A stretch of DNA of 64,000 bases, taken from Staphylococcus chromogenes. Lineage in GTDB: Bacteria; Bacillota; Bacilli; Staphylococcales; Staphylococcaceae. The translations under genes were made by a program, and so were the position numbers. The DNA is taken from assembly GCF_029024625.1 (NCBI RefSeq), contig NZ_CP118953.1:1178001-1242000 (forward strand). Direction: 5' to 3'. Below the pieces are notes generated by a model that worked only from the letters and a program-made list of their open reading frames with translations, did no database searches and was not told the origin of the DNA. The first letter of the stretch is position 1. Every line of letters starts with the position of its first letter. Shown piece by piece: positions 17,019 to 27,826 of the stretch.

Positions 17019-17849
17019 ATGACTGAAACATGGCATTTTATTAATACAGGGAAACGTGATCCATATTATAATATGGCTTTTGATGAGGCATTATTAAATT
17101 TCGTTTCACGAGGTGAAATAGATCCGGTCATCCGCTTCTATACATGGAATCCACCAACGTTATCCATAGGATATTTTCAACGTCTTGAAAAAGAAATCGA
17201 CATTGCCAAAGTAGAAGAAAAGGGGTACGGCTTAGTTCGTAGACAAACCGGGGGGCGTGGTGTCCTTCATGACAAAGAACTCACTTATAGTGTTATTGTC
17301 CCAGAATCACATCCAGCTATGCCTAAGACGGTTACTGAGGCTTATAGAATCATATCTACCGGTTTACTAGAAGGGTTCAAACTTCTAGGCTTCGATGCTT
17401 ATTTTTCAGTACCACGTTCAAAGGAAGAGCGTGAAAAATTGAAACAACCGAGAAGCTCTGTTTGTTTTGATGCACCAAGTTGGTATGAGTTGGTCGTCGA
17501 AGGTAAGAAAATTGCTGGAAGTGCTCAGACTCGCCAAAAAGGTGTCATCCTACAACATGGCTCTATTCTACAAGATGTTGATATCGATGATTTATTTGAT
17601 ATGTTTATCTTTAAAAATACGCGACTAAAAGATAAAATGAAAGAGGCTTTTGTAGATAAAGCGATTGCCATTAATGACCTTTCTGATAAAAAAGTAAGTT
17701 TAGAAGAAATGGAGCATGCCTTTTATGAGGGTTTTAAAAAAGGGTTAGATATTGAATTTAAACCTTTAGAACTTTCAGAGGCACAATTACAAGAAGTGGA
17801 AGAACTATGTGAAAAATATCGTTCTAAAGAATTTTTATATCGTAAATAA
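17019..17849 (+). CDS. lipM: octanoyltransferase LipM (biotin/lipoate ligase fold)
   Basis: Moves octanoate from acyl carrier protein to GcvH, the first step of lipoate synthesis in Firmicutes. The 276-residue product belongs to the lipoate/biotin ligase fold ([28 protein letters not shown]). The catalytic Cys149 is in [12 protein letters not shown], matching Cys150 of Bacillus LipM as I recall it. ATG 17019 follows GAGGGAG at 8 bases; the longer frame from 16917 lacks such a site. The neighbours, gcv genes and the yqhL-like gene, are the same as in Bacillus. A lipoate-protein ligase is the alternative. Confidence 0.88.
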   Translation: MTETWHFINTGKRDPYYNMAFDEALLNFVSRGEIDPVIRFYTWNPPTLSIGYFQRLEKEIDIAKVEEKGYGLVRRQTGGRGVLHDKELTYSVIVPESHPAMPKTVTEAYRIISTGLLEGFKLLGFDAYFSVPRSKEEREKLKQPRSSVCFDAPSWYELVVEGKKIAGSAQTRQKGVILQHGSILQDVDIDDLFDMFIFKNTRLKDKMKEAFVDKAIAINDLSDKKVSLEEMEHAFYEGFKKGLDIEFKPLELSEAQLQEVEELCEKYRSKEFLYRK

Positions 17850-17851
17850 AC

Positions 17852-17897
17852 AAAAAAGCACTGTTTGTCTCAATCAAAGAGATACAGTGCCTTTTTT
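17852..17897. terminator. bidirectional terminator between lipM and the small membrane protein gene
   Basis: AAAAAAGCACTGT pairs with ACAGTGCCTTTTTT around a partly paired loop. The two genes converge here, and both flanks are suitable for termination. Confidence 0.8.
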
Positions 17898-17898
17898 A

Positions 17899-18123
17899 TT
17901 AACGTCGACGTCGTATTTTATTTTTCCATACGGCTTTTTTATATTTTCGTTGATCCGGTGTTAAAAAGAAAAAGAAATAAATCAAAAAAATAATCCCTAA
18001 AAATATAATTACCACTATAAGGGTGTTCACCAAACTAAACAAAACAGCGTCTAAGTTAAATAATAGCCCTATAATAGCAACAGCTATAATAATCCCAAAA
18101 AATATATTCTGTAATGCTTTCAT
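17899..18123 (-). CDS. small two-span membrane protein, unknown function
   Basis: A 74-residue protein with two hydrophobic segments (about residues 6-25 and 30-54) and a strongly basic C-terminus (KYKKAVWKNKIRRRR) that should lie in the cytoplasm. I do not recognise a named family. The ATG follows AAGGAGAAA on the minus strand and lies 11 bases after the stop of the lipoprotein gene, so the two are probably one operon. A role with the lipoprotein in the envelope is only an inference. Confidence 0.75.
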   Translation of the reverse strand: MKALQNIFFGIIIAVAIIGLLFNLDAVLFSLVNTLIVVIIFLGIIFLIYFFFFLTPDQRKYKKAVWKNKIRRRR

Positions 18124-18134
18124 GATTTTCTCCT

Positions 18135-18737
18135 TTACTGATTCTCAGTTGAATTTACGTTGACTTCCAAATTAACGAGTTCCTGTCTTCCTTTATTAAT
18201 TTGTTTAAGATCTTTTTTATCGTATCCTTTTTTAATGTCATTGAAAGATGACTTAATTTGTTGTTGTAGTTTTTGGACCTCCTTGTCTTGTTTTTTAATT
18301 TCACTGTTCTTTTTGATTTCTGAGGAATCTATGTTGTCTTTATAGGTCGAAACAGCTTCTTCATGGTCACTGATAATAGCATCCAATTGGTCATTTACAT
18401 CATTATTTTTCTTGTTTTTGAGTACTTCTTTATCAATCTTTTGATATTCATTAATCAAGTGAGTGAGTTCATTATAATAATCAGAGGAAACTTTTAAATA
18501 ATCAGACATGGTTTGATTATTTTTCGCTTGCCTTTTATTTTGATTATCTTTATCCAATGCTTCCAATTGTTTTTGCTTTTGCGCATTTTCATTCTTAATT
18601 TCTTGGTTTTCTAGTTTGAGATCATGATTTTTATCGCTTAATTTAGTACTTTTTTCTTCTAAAGGCAATAAATTTTGACTCCCACAGGCTGTTAATAAAA
18701 TTGAAGATACGAGAAATAGACTTGCTACCTTTTTCAT
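18135..18737 (-). CDS. predicted coiled-coil lipoprotein, unknown function
   Basis: A 200-residue protein with a lipoprotein signal peptide: MKKVASLFLV, a hydrophobic core, and lipobox LTAC with Cys18 as the lipidated residue. The mature part is almost entirely charged and helical (Lys, Asp, Glu, Gln, Asn rich) and should form coiled coils anchored on the outer face of the membrane. It resembles the short staphylococcal lipoproteins often annotated as hypothetical or YkyA-like. I see no catalytic motif. It is divergent from the peptidase gene at 18829. Confidence 0.8.
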   Translation of the reverse strand: MKKVASLFLVSSILLTACGSQNLLPLEEKSTKLSDKNHDLKLENQEIKNENAQKQKQLEALDKDNQNKRQAKNNQTMSDYLKVSSDYYNELTHLINEYQKIDKEVLKNKKNNDVNDQLDAIISDHEEAVSTYKDNIDSSEIKKNSEIKKQDKEVQKLQQQIKSSFNDIKKGYDKKDLKQINKGRQELVNLEVNVNSTENQ

Positions 18738-18828
18738 AACTGACTCCTAATCCAAAGTTTTTCACTATACAAGTATTTATTTTACGGTATCATAGAAGTA
18801 ATCACAAATAAATAAGGGGGCAAATTTT

Positions 18829-19890
18829 ATGAATATAAGACTCAAAAAAGTCAAAGCATTGTTAGAAAAAAAACAACTTGATGGTATTGTGATTTTAACA
18901 GACTTCAATCGTCGATACCTTTCAGGGTTTACTGGCTCTAGTGGTGGATTGTTAATCACTAAAGATAAAAATATTCTTTTGACAGATTTTAGATATATAG
19001 AACAAGCAACAAAACAAGCACCTGATTTTCAAATTATTCAACATACAAAACCTTTATTAGATGAGATGGTTGAGCAATTTAAAACATCTCATTTGTCAAA
19101 CATTGGTTTTGAGAGTCATCTCGTTTCTTATGATACATTTTTAAATTTAAATAGAGGGCGCCATGACCTTATTACTTTAGGAGACGAAATCGAAAAAATT
19201 CGCATGGTCAAAGACGATAACGAAATTCAATCCATTGATAAAGCCGCAAAAATTGTTGATGATGCATACCACTACATATTAAAAATTGTCGAACCAGGCA
19301 TGACTGAAAAAGAGGTTAAGGCCCATTTAGAAAGTAAAATGTTACACTTAGGCTCTGAAAAAACATCATTTGATACGATTGTTGCTTCAGGCTATCGGGG
19401 CGCATTACCACATGGGGTTGCCACTGATAAAGTTATTGAAAAAGGCGATATGGTCACTTTAGACTTTGGCGCTTATTATGATGGTTATGCTTCTGATATC
19501 ACGCGCACATTTGCTGTAGGTGAGCCAAGTGCTAAAATGAAAGAAATTTATGAAATTGTGTTAAAAAGTCAAGAAACAGCTGTAGCTCAAATTCGCCCTG
19601 GCATGACAGGTAAAGAAATAGATTCTATTGCTAGAAAAATAATAGAGGACGCTGGATATGGTTCAAATTTCGGTCATTCTCTAGGTCATGGCGTAGGGCT
19701 CAATGTACATGAAATGCCAAACCTATCTCAAAAATCACATCAAGTACTGGAGCCTAACCATGTTGTCACAATTGAACCGGGGATTTACGTGCAAGGTGTA
19801 GGCGGAGTCAGAATAGAAGATGACATTTTAATTACTGAAAATGGAGGACGACGCTTTACTAATTCAACAAAAGACCTTATTATTTTATAA
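18829..19890 (+). CDS. M24 family Xaa-Pro peptidase
   Basis: A cytoplasmic metallopeptidase that removes N-terminal residues before proline or splits Xaa-Pro dipeptides. The 353-residue length fits the short PepQ/YqhT group. The pita-bread metal ligands are visible: Asp in LDFGAYYDGYASDITRTF, His in GHGVGLNVHE, Glu in TIEPGIY and Glu in GVRIEDD. ATG 18829 follows AAGGGGG. efp begins 27 bases downstream, the same pairing as in Bacillus (yqhT-efp), and the two are probably co-transcribed. Confidence 0.92.
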   Translation: MNIRLKKVKALLEKKQLDGIVILTDFNRRYLSGFTGSSGGLLITKDKNILLTDFRYIEQATKQAPDFQIIQHTKPLLDEMVEQFKTSHLSNIGFESHLVSYDTFLNLNRGRHDLITLGDEIEKIRMVKDDNEIQSIDKAAKIVDDAYHYILKIVEPGMTEKEVKAHLESKMLHLGSEKTSFDTIVASGYRGALPHGVATDKVIEKGDMVTLDFGAYYDGYASDITRTFAVGEPSAKMKEIYEIVLKSQETAVAQIRPGMTGKEIDSIARKIIEDAGYGSNFGHSLGHGVGLNVHEMPNLSQKSHQVLEPNHVVTIEPGIYVQGVGGVRIEDDILITENGGRRFTNSTKDLIIL

Positions 19891-19917
19891 GAGAGTGATA
19901 CTTGAGGAGGAAAATGC

Positions 19918-20475
19918 ATGATTTCTGTAAATGATTTCAAAACAGGTTTAACAATTTCAGTTGATAACGGGATTTGGAAAGTAATTGAATTTCAACACGT
20001 TAAACCAGGAAAAGGATCTGCATTCGTAAGATCTAAATTACGTAATTTACGTACGGGTGCTATCCAAGAAAAAACTTTTCGTGCAGGTGAAAAGGTAGAA
20101 CCTGCTATGATTGAAAATCGTCGTATGCAATATTTATATGCTGACGGGGACAACCATGTATTTATGGATAATGAATCTTTTGAGCAAACTGAATTAACAA
20201 CAGCTTATTTAGAACATGAATTAAAATTCCTTAAAGCAAATATGGATGTTCAAATTCAAACATACGAAGGTGAAACAATTGGAGTAGAACTCCCAAAAAC
20301 TGTTGAACTTCAAGTGACTGAAACAGAACCTGGTATTAAAGGTGATACAGCAACTGGTGCTACTAAATCAGCGACAGTTGAAACTGGTTACACACTAAAT
20401 GTGCCGTTATTCGTAAACGAAGGTGATACGTTAGTGATTAACACTACTGACGGTAGTTATGTATCACGTGCATAA
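19918..20475 (+). CDS. efp: elongation factor P
   Basis: Binds ribosomes stalled at polyproline stretches and restores peptide-bond formation. The 185-residue, three-domain length is standard. The tip loop [10 protein letters not shown] places the modifiable lysine at position 32, as in Bacillus, where it carries a 5-aminopentanol group. ATG 19918 follows TGAGGAGG. Placement after a Xaa-Pro peptidase is a recurrent theme linking proline-rich peptide synthesis and turnover. Confidence 0.97.
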   Translation: MISVNDFKTGLTISVDNGIWKVIEFQHVKPGKGSAFVRSKLRNLRTGAIQEKTFRAGEKVEPAMIENRRMQYLYADGDNHVFMDNESFEQTELTTAYLEHELKFLKANMDVQIQTYEGETIGVELPKTVELQVTETEPGIKGDTATGATKSATVETGYTLNVPLFVNEGDTLVINTTDGSYVSRA

Positions 20476-20562
20476 TTTTCTCATTAATAAGAGCGTTTTT
20501 ATCTTTATTCAATGTAGAATAATTAAGCATTAATAAGTTAGTTGTAATAAAATAATCAATTT

Positions 20563-20598
20563 GGGGTTGGACATGAATGGATGTGCCAACCCCGTTTT
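20563..20598 (+). terminator. hairpin terminator after efp
   Basis: GGGGTTGG pairs with CCAACCCC, with an inner ACAT/ATGT pairing, and is followed by GTTTTA. It lies 87 bases after efp. Nothing else is apparent in the 85 bases between. Confidence 0.65.
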
Positions 20599-20622
20599 AC
20601 TGTATCATCCACTGGTATTTGC

Positions 20623-20651
20623 TTGAATTGGTCCATTTCCTCAAGTAAAAT
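20623..20651 (+). promoter_or_regulatory. candidate promoter for accB-accC
   Basis: TTGAAT at 20623-20628 and TAAAAT at 20646-20651 are 17 bases apart, 40 bases upstream of accB. No FapR-type palindrome was seen. Confidence 0.45.
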
Positions 20652-20690
20652 AGTATGATAGAAATAATTCAATCATAAGGGAGAAACATT

Positions 20691-21149
20691 ATGAATTTTA
20701 AAGAGATTAAAGAGTTAATTGAAATTTTAAGTGACTCTAATTTAACTGAAATTAATATTGAAGATAAAGGGACAGTTGTTAATCTGAAAAAAGAAAAAGA
20801 ATTGGTGACACAACAAGTTACAGCAGTTGCACCGACAAACATTGCACCTGCTAGCGCTGAACCTCAAGTGGTACAATCTGATGTTTCGAATAATGAAGTA
20901 AAACAAGATGATAATTTACAAACAATTACAGCTCCTATGGTAGGGACTTTTTATAAATCTCCTTCACCAGAAGAAAATCCATATGTACAAGTTGGAGACC
21001 AAGTTTCTGCAAATACAACAGTATGTATTTTAGAAGCAATGAAACTTTTCAATGAAATTCAAGCAGAAGTTTCAGGTGAAATCGTTGAAATTCTTGTAGA
21101 AGATGGACAAATGGTTGAGTATGGCCAAGCATTGTTTAAGGTGAAATAA
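20691..21149 (+). CDS. accB: acetyl-CoA carboxylase biotin carboxyl carrier protein
   Basis: Carries the carboxylated biotin between the carboxylase and transferase parts of acetyl-CoA carboxylase, the first step of fatty acid synthesis. The 152-residue protein has an N-terminal helix region, a Pro/Ala/Gln linker around residues 45-75, and a C-terminal biotinyl domain with the EAMKLFNEI motif, where Lys118 is the biotin site. The ATG follows AAGGGAG. accC starts one base later. Confidence 0.96.
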   Translation: MNFKEIKELIEILSDSNLTEINIEDKGTVVNLKKEKELVTQQVTAVAPTNIAPASAEPQVVQSDVSNNEVKQDDNLQTITAPMVGTFYKSPSPEENPYVQVGDQVSANTTVCILEAMKLFNEIQAEVSGEIVEILVEDGQMVEYGQALFKVK

Positions 21150-21150
21150 T

Positions 21151-22506
21151 ATGAAAAAAATACTTATTGCGAACCGTGGCGAGATTGCAGTGCGCATTAT
21201 TCGTGCATGCCATGAATTAGGAATTCAAACAGTGGCAATATATTCAGAAGGCGATAAAGATGCTTTACATACTCAACTAGCCGATGAAGCTTACTGTGTG
21301 GGGCCTAAGCAATCAAAAGATTCATATTTAAACATTCCAAATATATTATCTATTGCCACTTCTACAGGTTGTGATGGCATACATCCGGGTTACGGATTTT
21401 TAGCAGAAAATGGGGACTTCGCTGAATTATGTGAAGCTGTACAATTAAAATTTATTGGTCCTAGTTATAATTCCATTCAAAAAATGGGGATTAAAGATAT
21501 TGCTAAAGAAGAAATGAAACGTGCAAATGTACCTGTTGTTCCAGGCAGTGAAGGACTTGTTGAGAGTATTGAGCAAGCCATCGAAACAGCTAACACTATT
21601 GGCTATCCAGTCATTATAAAAGCAACTGCCGGGGGCGGTGGTAAAGGGATACGAATCGCGCGAAATGAAGATGAGCTCGTTAATGGATATAAAATGACAC
21701 AACAAGAGGCTGAAACAGCGTTTGGTAACGGGGGACTTTACTTAGAAAAATTCATTGAAAATTTTCGCCATATTGAAATTCAAATCATGGGAGATGAACA
21801 TGGTAATGTCATTCACCTAGGTGAACGTGATTGTACGATACAGCGCCGAATGCAAAAGCTTGTCGAAGAAGCGCCTTCACCTATTCTCTCAGAAAAGATG
21901 CGCCAGGAAATGGGCGAAGCAGCTGTTCGGGCAGCAAAAGCTGTTGAGTATTATAATGCAGGAACAATTGAATTCATTTATGACCTAGATGAGGATAAAT
22001 TTTATTTCATGGAAATGAATACTCGAATTCAAGTTGAGCATCCAGTCACAGAAATGGTGACGGGGGTAGATTTAGTTAAATTACAAATCAAAGTAGCTAT
22101 GGGAGAAAAGCTCCCCTATACTCAAGAAGATATTCAAATCAATGGTCATGCGATAGAATTTAGGATAAACGCTGAGAATCCTTATAAAAACTTTATGCCA
22201 TCTCCTGGAAAAATCACTCAATATTTAACACCTGGCGGATACGGTGTACGTATAGAATCAGCTTGTTACAATAATTACATGATTCCTCCTTACTATGATT
22301 CTATGGTAGCAAAATTGATTGTTCACCAACCTTCAAGGGATGAAGCTATAATGACAGGATTACGTGCGTTGAATGAATTTGTAGTCATGGGCATTGATAC
22401 AACCATTCCATTCCATATACGTTTGTTAGGTCACCCAGTATTTAGAGAAGGATTTTTTAGTACCAAATTTTTAGAGATTTACGATATTATGAACGAAGAA
22501 GGATAA
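21151..22506 (+). CDS. accC: acetyl-CoA carboxylase biotin carboxylase subunit
   Basis: ATP-dependent carboxylation of biotin on AccB. The 451-residue ATP-grasp enzyme has the N-terminal [14 protein letters not shown] motif, the flexible glycine loop GGGGKGIRI near residue 162, the [16 protein letters not shown] metal and bicarbonate site, and a standard C-terminal domain. It follows accB by one base. The accDA genes for the transferase half are elsewhere. Confidence 0.97.
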   Translation: MKKILIANRGEIAVRIIRACHELGIQTVAIYSEGDKDALHTQLADEAYCVGPKQSKDSYLNIPNILSIATSTGCDGIHPGYGFLAENGDFAELCEAVQLKFIGPSYNSIQKMGIKDIAKEEMKRANVPVVPGSEGLVESIEQAIETANTIGYPVIIKATAGGGGKGIRIARNEDELVNGYKMTQQEAETAFGNGGLYLEKFIENFRHIEIQIMGDEHGNVIHLGERDCTIQRRMQKLVEEAPSPILSEKMRQEMGEAAVRAAKAVEYYNAGTIEFIYDLDEDKFYFMEMNTRIQVEHPVTEMVTGVDLVKLQIKVAMGEKLPYTQEDIQINGHAIEFRINAENPYKNFMPSPGKITQYLTPGGYGVRIESACYNNYMIPPYYDSMVAKLIVHQPSRDEAIMTGLRALNEFVVMGIDTTIPFHIRLLGHPVFREGFFSTKFLEIYDIMNEEG

Positions 22507-22528
22507 TTTAATATGGAGGCGAAGCAAT

Positions 22529-22903
22529 ATGGCTAAATCTGTTGGAAATTTCAATCCAAATCTTGGAACAGTCGAAATTGTACCTGAAGTCATTTCAGTA
22601 ATTGCCAGTATCGCTGTTTCAGAAGTTGAAGGCGTACAAGGTGTTTTTACTGACATGAGAAACCAAACTTTGGAAAGATTAGGTGTAAAAAATTTAAGTA
22701 AAGGCGTTAAAGTTGAAATCATCGATAATGAAATCTATCTTAACGTGTATTGTGCACTAAAGTATGGTTCAAAAATTTCTGCAACAGCGTTAAGAATTCA
22801 AGAAGCCATCCATAGCGCAATAAAAAATATGACTGCGTTAACCCCAAAACAAATCAATGTGCATATTACACATTTAGAAATGAACGAAAATGGGCAACAT
22901 TAA
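22529..22903 (+). CDS. Asp23/Gls24 family envelope stress protein (YqhY-like)
   Basis: A 124-residue protein of the Asp23/Gls24 family, with the conserved IASIAVSEVEGVQGVF and YLNVYCALKYGSKI segments. It lies between accC and nusB, where Bacillus has yqhY. Bacillus work linked YqhY to acetyl-CoA carboxylase activity, so a role in controlling AccBC is plausible here. The ATG is preceded by ATGGAGGCG. Confidence 0.9.
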   Translation: MAKSVGNFNPNLGTVEIVPEVISVIASIAVSEVEGVQGVFTDMRNQTLERLGVKNLSKGVKVEIIDNEIYLNVYCALKYGSKISATALRIQEAIHSAIKNMTALTPKQINVHITHLEMNENGQH

Positions 22904-22924
22904 TGATGAAACGGAGAAGATGTA

Positions 22925-23317
22925 ATGAGTAGAAAACAAGCTAGAAGTCAAGCGTTCCAAACCTTATTCCAATTGGAAACTAAAAATTCAGAGTTAACAA
23001 TTGACGAGGCGATTCATTTTATTAAAGATGAAGATCCTAATCTTGATTTTGACTTTATTTACTGGCTCGTTTCTGGGGTGAAAGATCATGAATCTGTAAT
23101 TGACGAAACGATTGCACCTCATTTAAAAGGTTGGTCAATTCCTCGTCTATTAAAAACAGATCGAATTATTTTGAGAATGGCAACATTTGAGATGTTACAC
23201 AGCGACACACCTAAAAAAGTGATTATGAACGAAGCGATAGAATTAGCCAAACAATTTAGCGACGATGATCATTATCGATTTATCAATGGCGTATTAAGTA
23301 ATTTAAATAAAGATTGA
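22925..23317 (+). CDS. nusB: transcription antitermination protein NusB
   Basis: Binds boxA RNA with NusE and supports rRNA transcription antitermination. The 130-residue all-helical protein starts [18 protein letters not shown], the typical NusB beginning, and has the [18 protein letters not shown] and [14 protein letters not shown] segments. The ATG follows ACGGAGA. It is near xseA, xseB, ispA and dxs, as in many Firmicutes. Confidence 0.95.
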   Translation: MSRKQARSQAFQTLFQLETKNSELTIDEAIHFIKDEDPNLDFDFIYWLVSGVKDHESVIDETIAPHLKGWSIPRLLKTDRIILRMATFEMLHSDTPKKVIMNEAIELAKQFSDDDHYRFINGVLSNLNKD

Positions 23318-23325
23318 GTGATACT

Positions 23326-24672
23326 ATGACTACTTATTTAACTGTCTCTGCATTAACAAAGTATATAAAATATAAATTCGATAAGGATCCACACTTACAA
23401 GCAGTGCTTATCAAAGGGGAACTTTCAAACTTTAAAAAGCATAGTAGTGGTCACCTTTATTTTGCTATTAAAGATGAAAATAGCTTGATAAATGCCATGA
23501 TGTTTAAAGCTCAAGCCCAACATCTTGATTTTGATCCAAAAGAAGGGGACCAAGTTTTAGTGGAAGCGCGTGTGTCTGTCTATGAACGAAGAGGCACTTA
23601 TCAAATTTATGTTAACACTATGCAATTAGACGGTATCGGCAATCTCTATCAAAAATATGAACAATTAAAAAGTAAATTATCAAAAGAGGGGTATTTTAAT
23701 GAGGAACATAAAAAAGCAATTCCTAAATACCCTTCAAGAATTGCTATTCTGACTGCGCAAACCGGTGCTGCCATTCGAGATATCCAAAATACACTAACTT
23801 CCAGATATCCACTTGCTGAACAAATTAAAATTAGTACGCTCGTCCAAGGTGAAGCCGCAAAGGCGGATATCATTGAAAAGCTCAAATATGCTGATAGTTT
23901 AAATGTAGATACCATCATCCTTGGTCGTGGTGGAGGTTCTATTGAAGATTTATGGAATTTTAACGAAGAAGAGGTCGTCAAAGCCATATATCAATGTCAG
24001 ACTCCTGTCATCTCGGCTGTAGGACATGAAACTGATACAACGTTAAGTGATTACGTCGCTGACATTCGTGCTGCAACCCCAACTCAAGCCGCTATGATTG
24101 CGACACCAGATCAAAATGACTTACTTCAAATGATTCAACAAAGTCGTGTCTTCATGACCCGCTTTATTAAACAGTATCTTAAACATGCACGGCAATATAT
24201 GAATCAATATACGTCTTATTATAAATTTAAACAACCTACACTTTTATACGACCAACACATTCAAAAACGAGATGATTTAGATCGTATTCTACATGAAACG
24301 ATGAAACAAAAATTGTTAAGTGAACAACAACGATTAACAATATTACAACAAAACTTTCATCTTAAACATTTTCATCAAAATATAATAAGACAACAAGAGC
24401 ACCAACATCAATTAGCCTCCCAACTTATAAAGTTAACAAGTTCAACTTTAAGAAATAAAGAACAACAATTGATTCAAAAAATTGAAAGCTTAAACAATCT
24501 GAGTCCAACGCAAACCATGTTACGCGGATACTCCATAGTAAAAAAGGATAATGAAATTGTTTCTAGCCCAAAAGCTCTTAAAAACGGGGATGATATTGAA
24601 ATTATGATGAAAGATGGACATGTAGAAGCAACTATTACGAAGGTAAGGTGTAAAAATGGCGACAGAAAATAA
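23326..24672 (+). CDS. xseA: exodeoxyribonuclease VII large subunit
   Basis: Catalytic subunit of the single-strand-specific exonuclease VII. The 448-residue protein has an N-terminal OB-fold (LKHLYF-like ligand region [20 protein letters not shown]), the catalytic core with [11 protein letters not shown], and a long C-terminal coiled coil that binds XseB. I use ATG 23326; an earlier TTG at 23314 overlaps the nusB stop. The next gene, xseB, overlaps its end. Confidence 0.95.
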   Translation: MTTYLTVSALTKYIKYKFDKDPHLQAVLIKGELSNFKKHSSGHLYFAIKDENSLINAMMFKAQAQHLDFDPKEGDQVLVEARVSVYERRGTYQIYVNTMQLDGIGNLYQKYEQLKSKLSKEGYFNEEHKKAIPKYPSRIAILTAQTGAAIRDIQNTLTSRYPLAEQIKISTLVQGEAAKADIIEKLKYADSLNVDTIILGRGGGSIEDLWNFNEEEVVKAIYQCQTPVISAVGHETDTTLSDYVADIRAATPTQAAMIATPDQNDLLQMIQQSRVFMTRFIKQYLKHARQYMNQYTSYYKFKQPTLLYDQHIQKRDDLDRILHETMKQKLLSEQQRLTILQQNFHLKHFHQNIIRQQEHQHQLASQLIKLTSSTLRNKEQQLIQKIESLNNLSPTQTMLRGYSIVKKDNEIVSSPKALKNGDDIEIMMKDGHVEATITKVRCKNGDRK

Positions 24673-24880
24673 AAATTTTGAAGAAATGATGAAAGAACTC
24701 GAAACAATTGTTAATAAACTAGATAATGATAGTATCTCTTTAGAAGAAAGCATGGAATTATATCAAAAAGGGATGGCATTATCAAAGTCTTGTGAAAAGA
24801 CATTAAAAGAAGCTGAAGAAAAAGTAGCAAAATTAATGGAAAATGAGGCGGTTTCTAATGATGAATCCGAAGTTGAATAA
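24656..24880 (+). CDS. xseB: exodeoxyribonuclease VII small subunit
   Basis: A 74-residue helical hairpin protein that binds the XseA coiled coil. [15 protein letters not shown] and [13 protein letters not shown] are family hallmarks. The ATG lies within the end of xseA (17-base overlap) and follows AAGGTAAGG. Its own end overlaps ispA by 23 bases, so xseA, xseB and ispA are probably translated in a coupled way. Confidence 0.95.
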   Translation: MATENKNFEEMMKELETIVNKLDNDSISLEESMELYQKGMALSKSCEKTLKEAEEKVAKLMENEAVSNDESEVE

Positions 24881-25742
24881 AATTTTAACTGATTTCAACG
24901 TAGCACTTAATAATAGTGTGACATCTTCTCCACTACAAACAAAATTAGAAGAAAGTATGCGCTATTCTCTAGAAGCTGGTGGCAAACGTATACGTCCGTT
25001 ATTATTGCTATCCACGTTAGACATGTTATCTGAGAAGAGCTACCAAAGTGGTATGACTACAGCCATTGCACTAGAAATGATTCATACGTATTCATTGATT
25101 CATGATGATTTACCAGTCATGGATAATGACGACTATAGACGTGGAAAACCGACGAACCATAAAAAATATGGGGAGTGGTTGGCTATTTTAGCGGGAGATG
25201 CTTTACTCACTAAAGCCTTCGAACTTATTTCTAAACCTCAATCTTTGCCACCACATATACAAATAGAAATCATTCATTTACTATCTACGGCTAGCGGGCA
25301 TTTAGGAATGGTAGGCGGTCAAACATTAGATATGCAAAGCGAGGGAGAAAAACTACAACTCCATCAATTAGAGACCATTCATAGCCACAAAACAGGGGCT
25401 TTAATTCATTTTGCAATTGAAAGTGCAACAATCATCTCCGAAGCACCTTCACATGTCAAAAATTTACTTTCAAACTTTGCAGAACAATTGGGTATCATTT
25501 TTCAAATTAAAGATGATTTGCTAGATGTCAATGGTGATCAAGAAAAATTGGGTAAACCTGTAGGAAGTGATATTCTTAATGATAAAAGTACTTACGTTTC
25601 ATTGCTAGGTGAGGCAGGTGCAGAGAAACAACTCTCGTCACATGTATCTAAGGCAACTGAAATTTTAAATACTTTATCAAAAGATTATGATACTACAAAT
25701 TTAAACGAACTATTAAAATTATTTTATCAGCGTCAAAAATAA
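24858..25742 (+). CDS. ispA: (2E,6E)-farnesyl diphosphate synthase
   Basis: Joins isopentenyl diphosphate to allylic diphosphates to make farnesyl diphosphate for quinones, cell-wall lipid carriers and, in many staphylococci, carotenoid. The first Asp-rich motif starts at Asp83-Asp84 ([10 protein letters not shown]) and the second at Asp219-Asp220 ([10 protein letters not shown]). From ATG 24858 the product is 294 residues, with GAGGCGG as ribosome binding site; ATG 24861 is equivalent. The next gene is dxs. Confidence 0.93.
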   Translation: MMNPKLNKILTDFNVALNNSVTSSPLQTKLEESMRYSLEAGGKRIRPLLLLSTLDMLSEKSYQSGMTTAIALEMIHTYSLIHDDLPVMDNDDYRRGKPTNHKKYGEWLAILAGDALLTKAFELISKPQSLPPHIQIEIIHLLSTASGHLGMVGGQTLDMQSEGEKLQLHQLETIHSHKTGALIHFAIESATIISEAPSHVKNLLSNFAEQLGIIFQIKDDLLDVNGDQEKLGKPVGSDILNDKSTYVSLLGEAGAEKQLSSHVSKATEILNTLSKDYDTTNLNELLKLFYQRQK

Positions 25743-25777
25743 ATACGTTGATGATACAATGATTTAGGGTGATAAAA

Positions 25778-27667
25778 ATGGATGTACGTGAAATTAAAGA
25801 TCCCTCATTTTTAAAAAATTTGAGTGTGAAAGAATTAGAAGCTTTAAGTGAAGATATACGGCAATTCCTAATACAAACATGCTCAAAAACAGGGGGGCAC
25901 ATTGGTGCTAACCTTGGCGTCGTTGAGCTAACCATTGCACTTCACAAGCATTATAATAGCCCACAAGATAAAATTCTTTGGGATGTAGGACATCAAAGTT
26001 ATATACATAAAATTTTAACTGGTAGAGGACATCAATTCGACACTTTACGTCAATATAAAGGACTCTGTGGTTTTCCGAAACTCAGAGAGTCAGAACACGA
26101 TGTGTGGGAAGCGGGACATAGTTCCACTTCGCTTTCTGCTGCCATGGGTATGGCAAAAGCGCGTGATATCATGAATCAAAATCACCATGTGATACCTGTT
26201 ATAGGAGATGGCGCGCTTACAGGTGGTATGGCATTGGAAGCACTTAACAATATCGGTCATGACCGCACAAATATGACTATTATCTTAAACGATAATGAAA
26301 TGAGTATCGCACCAAATGTTGGCGCGATGCATAATATGTTAGGTCGTATTCGGATGAATCAAGGTTATAACAAGCTCAAACTTGATGCTGAAACAGTATT
26401 AAGTCGTCTACCCGGAGGAAGCAGAATCCGTGAATCTGCTGATCGTATAAAAGATAGTTTAAAATATCTTGTTGTAGACGGTGCCTTTTTTGAAGAACTT
26501 GGTATTCGATACATTGGACCAGTAGATGGTCACAATTACGAAGAACTTGAAAATGCCCTTCAAACTGCAGATTCTATCAATAAACCTGTGCTCATACATG
26601 TGGTGACCAAAAAAGGAAAAGGTTATCAACCTGCTGAAAATGATAAAATCGGGACATGGCATGGATTAGGACCTTACAAATTAGAAACCGGCGAACAAAT
26701 TAAAGGCCAACCAACGGGTCCTTCTTGGAGTCAATTTATGAGTGATGAAATTCTATCTTATGCTAAACAAGATAAGCGTGTTGTCGCAATTACACCCGCG
26801 ATGCCTGTCGGTTCTAAACTTACAAAATTCCAATCTGAGCTTCCGGAGCAATTTTTTGATGTTGGGATTGCTGAACAACATGCAGTAACGATGGCTGCTG
26901 GATTAGCAGTAGAAGGATTCAGACCTTATGTTGCTATCTATTCAACATTTTTACAACGGGCGTATGATCAAGTCCTTCACGATGTGGATCGTCAAAAACT
27001 TAACGTTATATTTGGCATTGACCGTTCAGGATTAGTGGGGGCTGACGGTGAAACGCATCAAGGGGTATTTGATGTGGGATTTTTAACTCAATTTCCTAAT
27101 ATGACGGTAACTATGCCTAAAGATGAAAATGAGGCACGCGATTTAGTTTACACTGCAATGCAACATTCACAAGGTCCCTTTGCTATCCGCTACCCAAGAG
27201 GTAACGGTTATGGTGTCCCTTTAAATAAGAAAAAAAGCTTAATTGAATTAGGGACTTGGGAACAGTTATCCACTGGCCAAGATGTCACTTTGATTAGTTA
27301 CGGACCTACTGTTCATACAATTATTGAAGCTGCTGAATTGTTAACGAAAGAGGATATCTCTGCAACCGTTCTGAATGCGCGCTTCATTAAACCTATGGAT
27401 ATCAAAAAATTACATGAAGTGGGTCGTTCAAATCAACCCGTGCTTATAGCTGAAGAAGGAATGCTCAATGGCGGGTTAGGTAGTCAAATTGCAACATTTT
27501 TCATGGAACATGGCTATACGAATTTAATAAAGCGTATTGGTATTGAAGATGAATACATTGAACATGGAAATGTTGATCAAATTTTAGAAGATTTGAATTT
27601 AACCGCAAAACCTATCGCGCAAGAAGCAAAAAAGTTGGTCGACCGTAAAAAATCTAATTCACAATAA
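25778..27667 (+). CDS. dxs: 1-deoxy-D-xylulose-5-phosphate synthase (Dxs-like)
   Basis: A thiamine diphosphate enzyme that joins pyruvate and glyceraldehyde-3-phosphate. The 629-residue length is typical. The TPP site [16 protein letters not shown], the [12 protein letters not shown] segment and the transketolase-type [18 protein letters not shown] are clear. ATG 25778 follows AGGGTGATAA. Staphylococci usually make isoprenoids by mevalonate; a full MEP pathway occurs only in some species groups, so this gene suggests a MEP-pathway species. Other MEP genes lie outside the window. Confidence 0.93.
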   Translation: MDVREIKDPSFLKNLSVKELEALSEDIRQFLIQTCSKTGGHIGANLGVVELTIALHKHYNSPQDKILWDVGHQSYIHKILTGRGHQFDTLRQYKGLCGFPKLRESEHDVWEAGHSSTSLSAAMGMAKARDIMNQNHHVIPVIGDGALTGGMALEALNNIGHDRTNMTIILNDNEMSIAPNVGAMHNMLGRIRMNQGYNKLKLDAETVLSRLPGGSRIRESADRIKDSLKYLVVDGAFFEELGIRYIGPVDGHNYEELENALQTADSINKPVLIHVVTKKGKGYQPAENDKIGTWHGLGPYKLETGEQIKGQPTGPSWSQFMSDEILSYAKQDKRVVAITPAMPVGSKLTKFQSELPEQFFDVGIAEQHAVTMAAGLAVEGFRPYVAIYSTFLQRAYDQVLHDVDRQKLNVIFGIDRSGLVGADGETHQGVFDVGFLTQFPNMTVTMPKDENEARDLVYTAMQHSQGPFAIRYPRGNGYGVPLNKKKSLIELGTWEQLSTGQDVTLISYGPTVHTIIEAAELLTKEDISATVLNARFIKPMDIKKLHEVGRSNQPVLIAEEGMLNGGLGSQIATFFMEHGYTNLIKRIGIEDEYIEHGNVDQILEDLNLTAKPIAQEAKKLVDRKKSNSQ

Positions 27668-27678
27668 AAAAATATCTT

Positions 27679-27719
27679 CCCTTCAAAGTAAAAAAACAAG
27701 TTACTTTGAAGGGTTTTTT
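27679..27719 (+). terminator. intrinsic terminator after dxs
   Basis: CCCTTCAAAGTAA pairs perfectly with TTACTTTGAAGGG and is followed by TTTTTT. Confidence 0.9.
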
Positions 27720-27826
27720 ACTTTATTTGTATCATTTATAGTGAATTGGCAACATTTTTATACAATAAATGAATAGGTTATTGCTCTTTAGGAAATAGGT
27801 CCTAACTAGGTTATTAAATGATTGTA

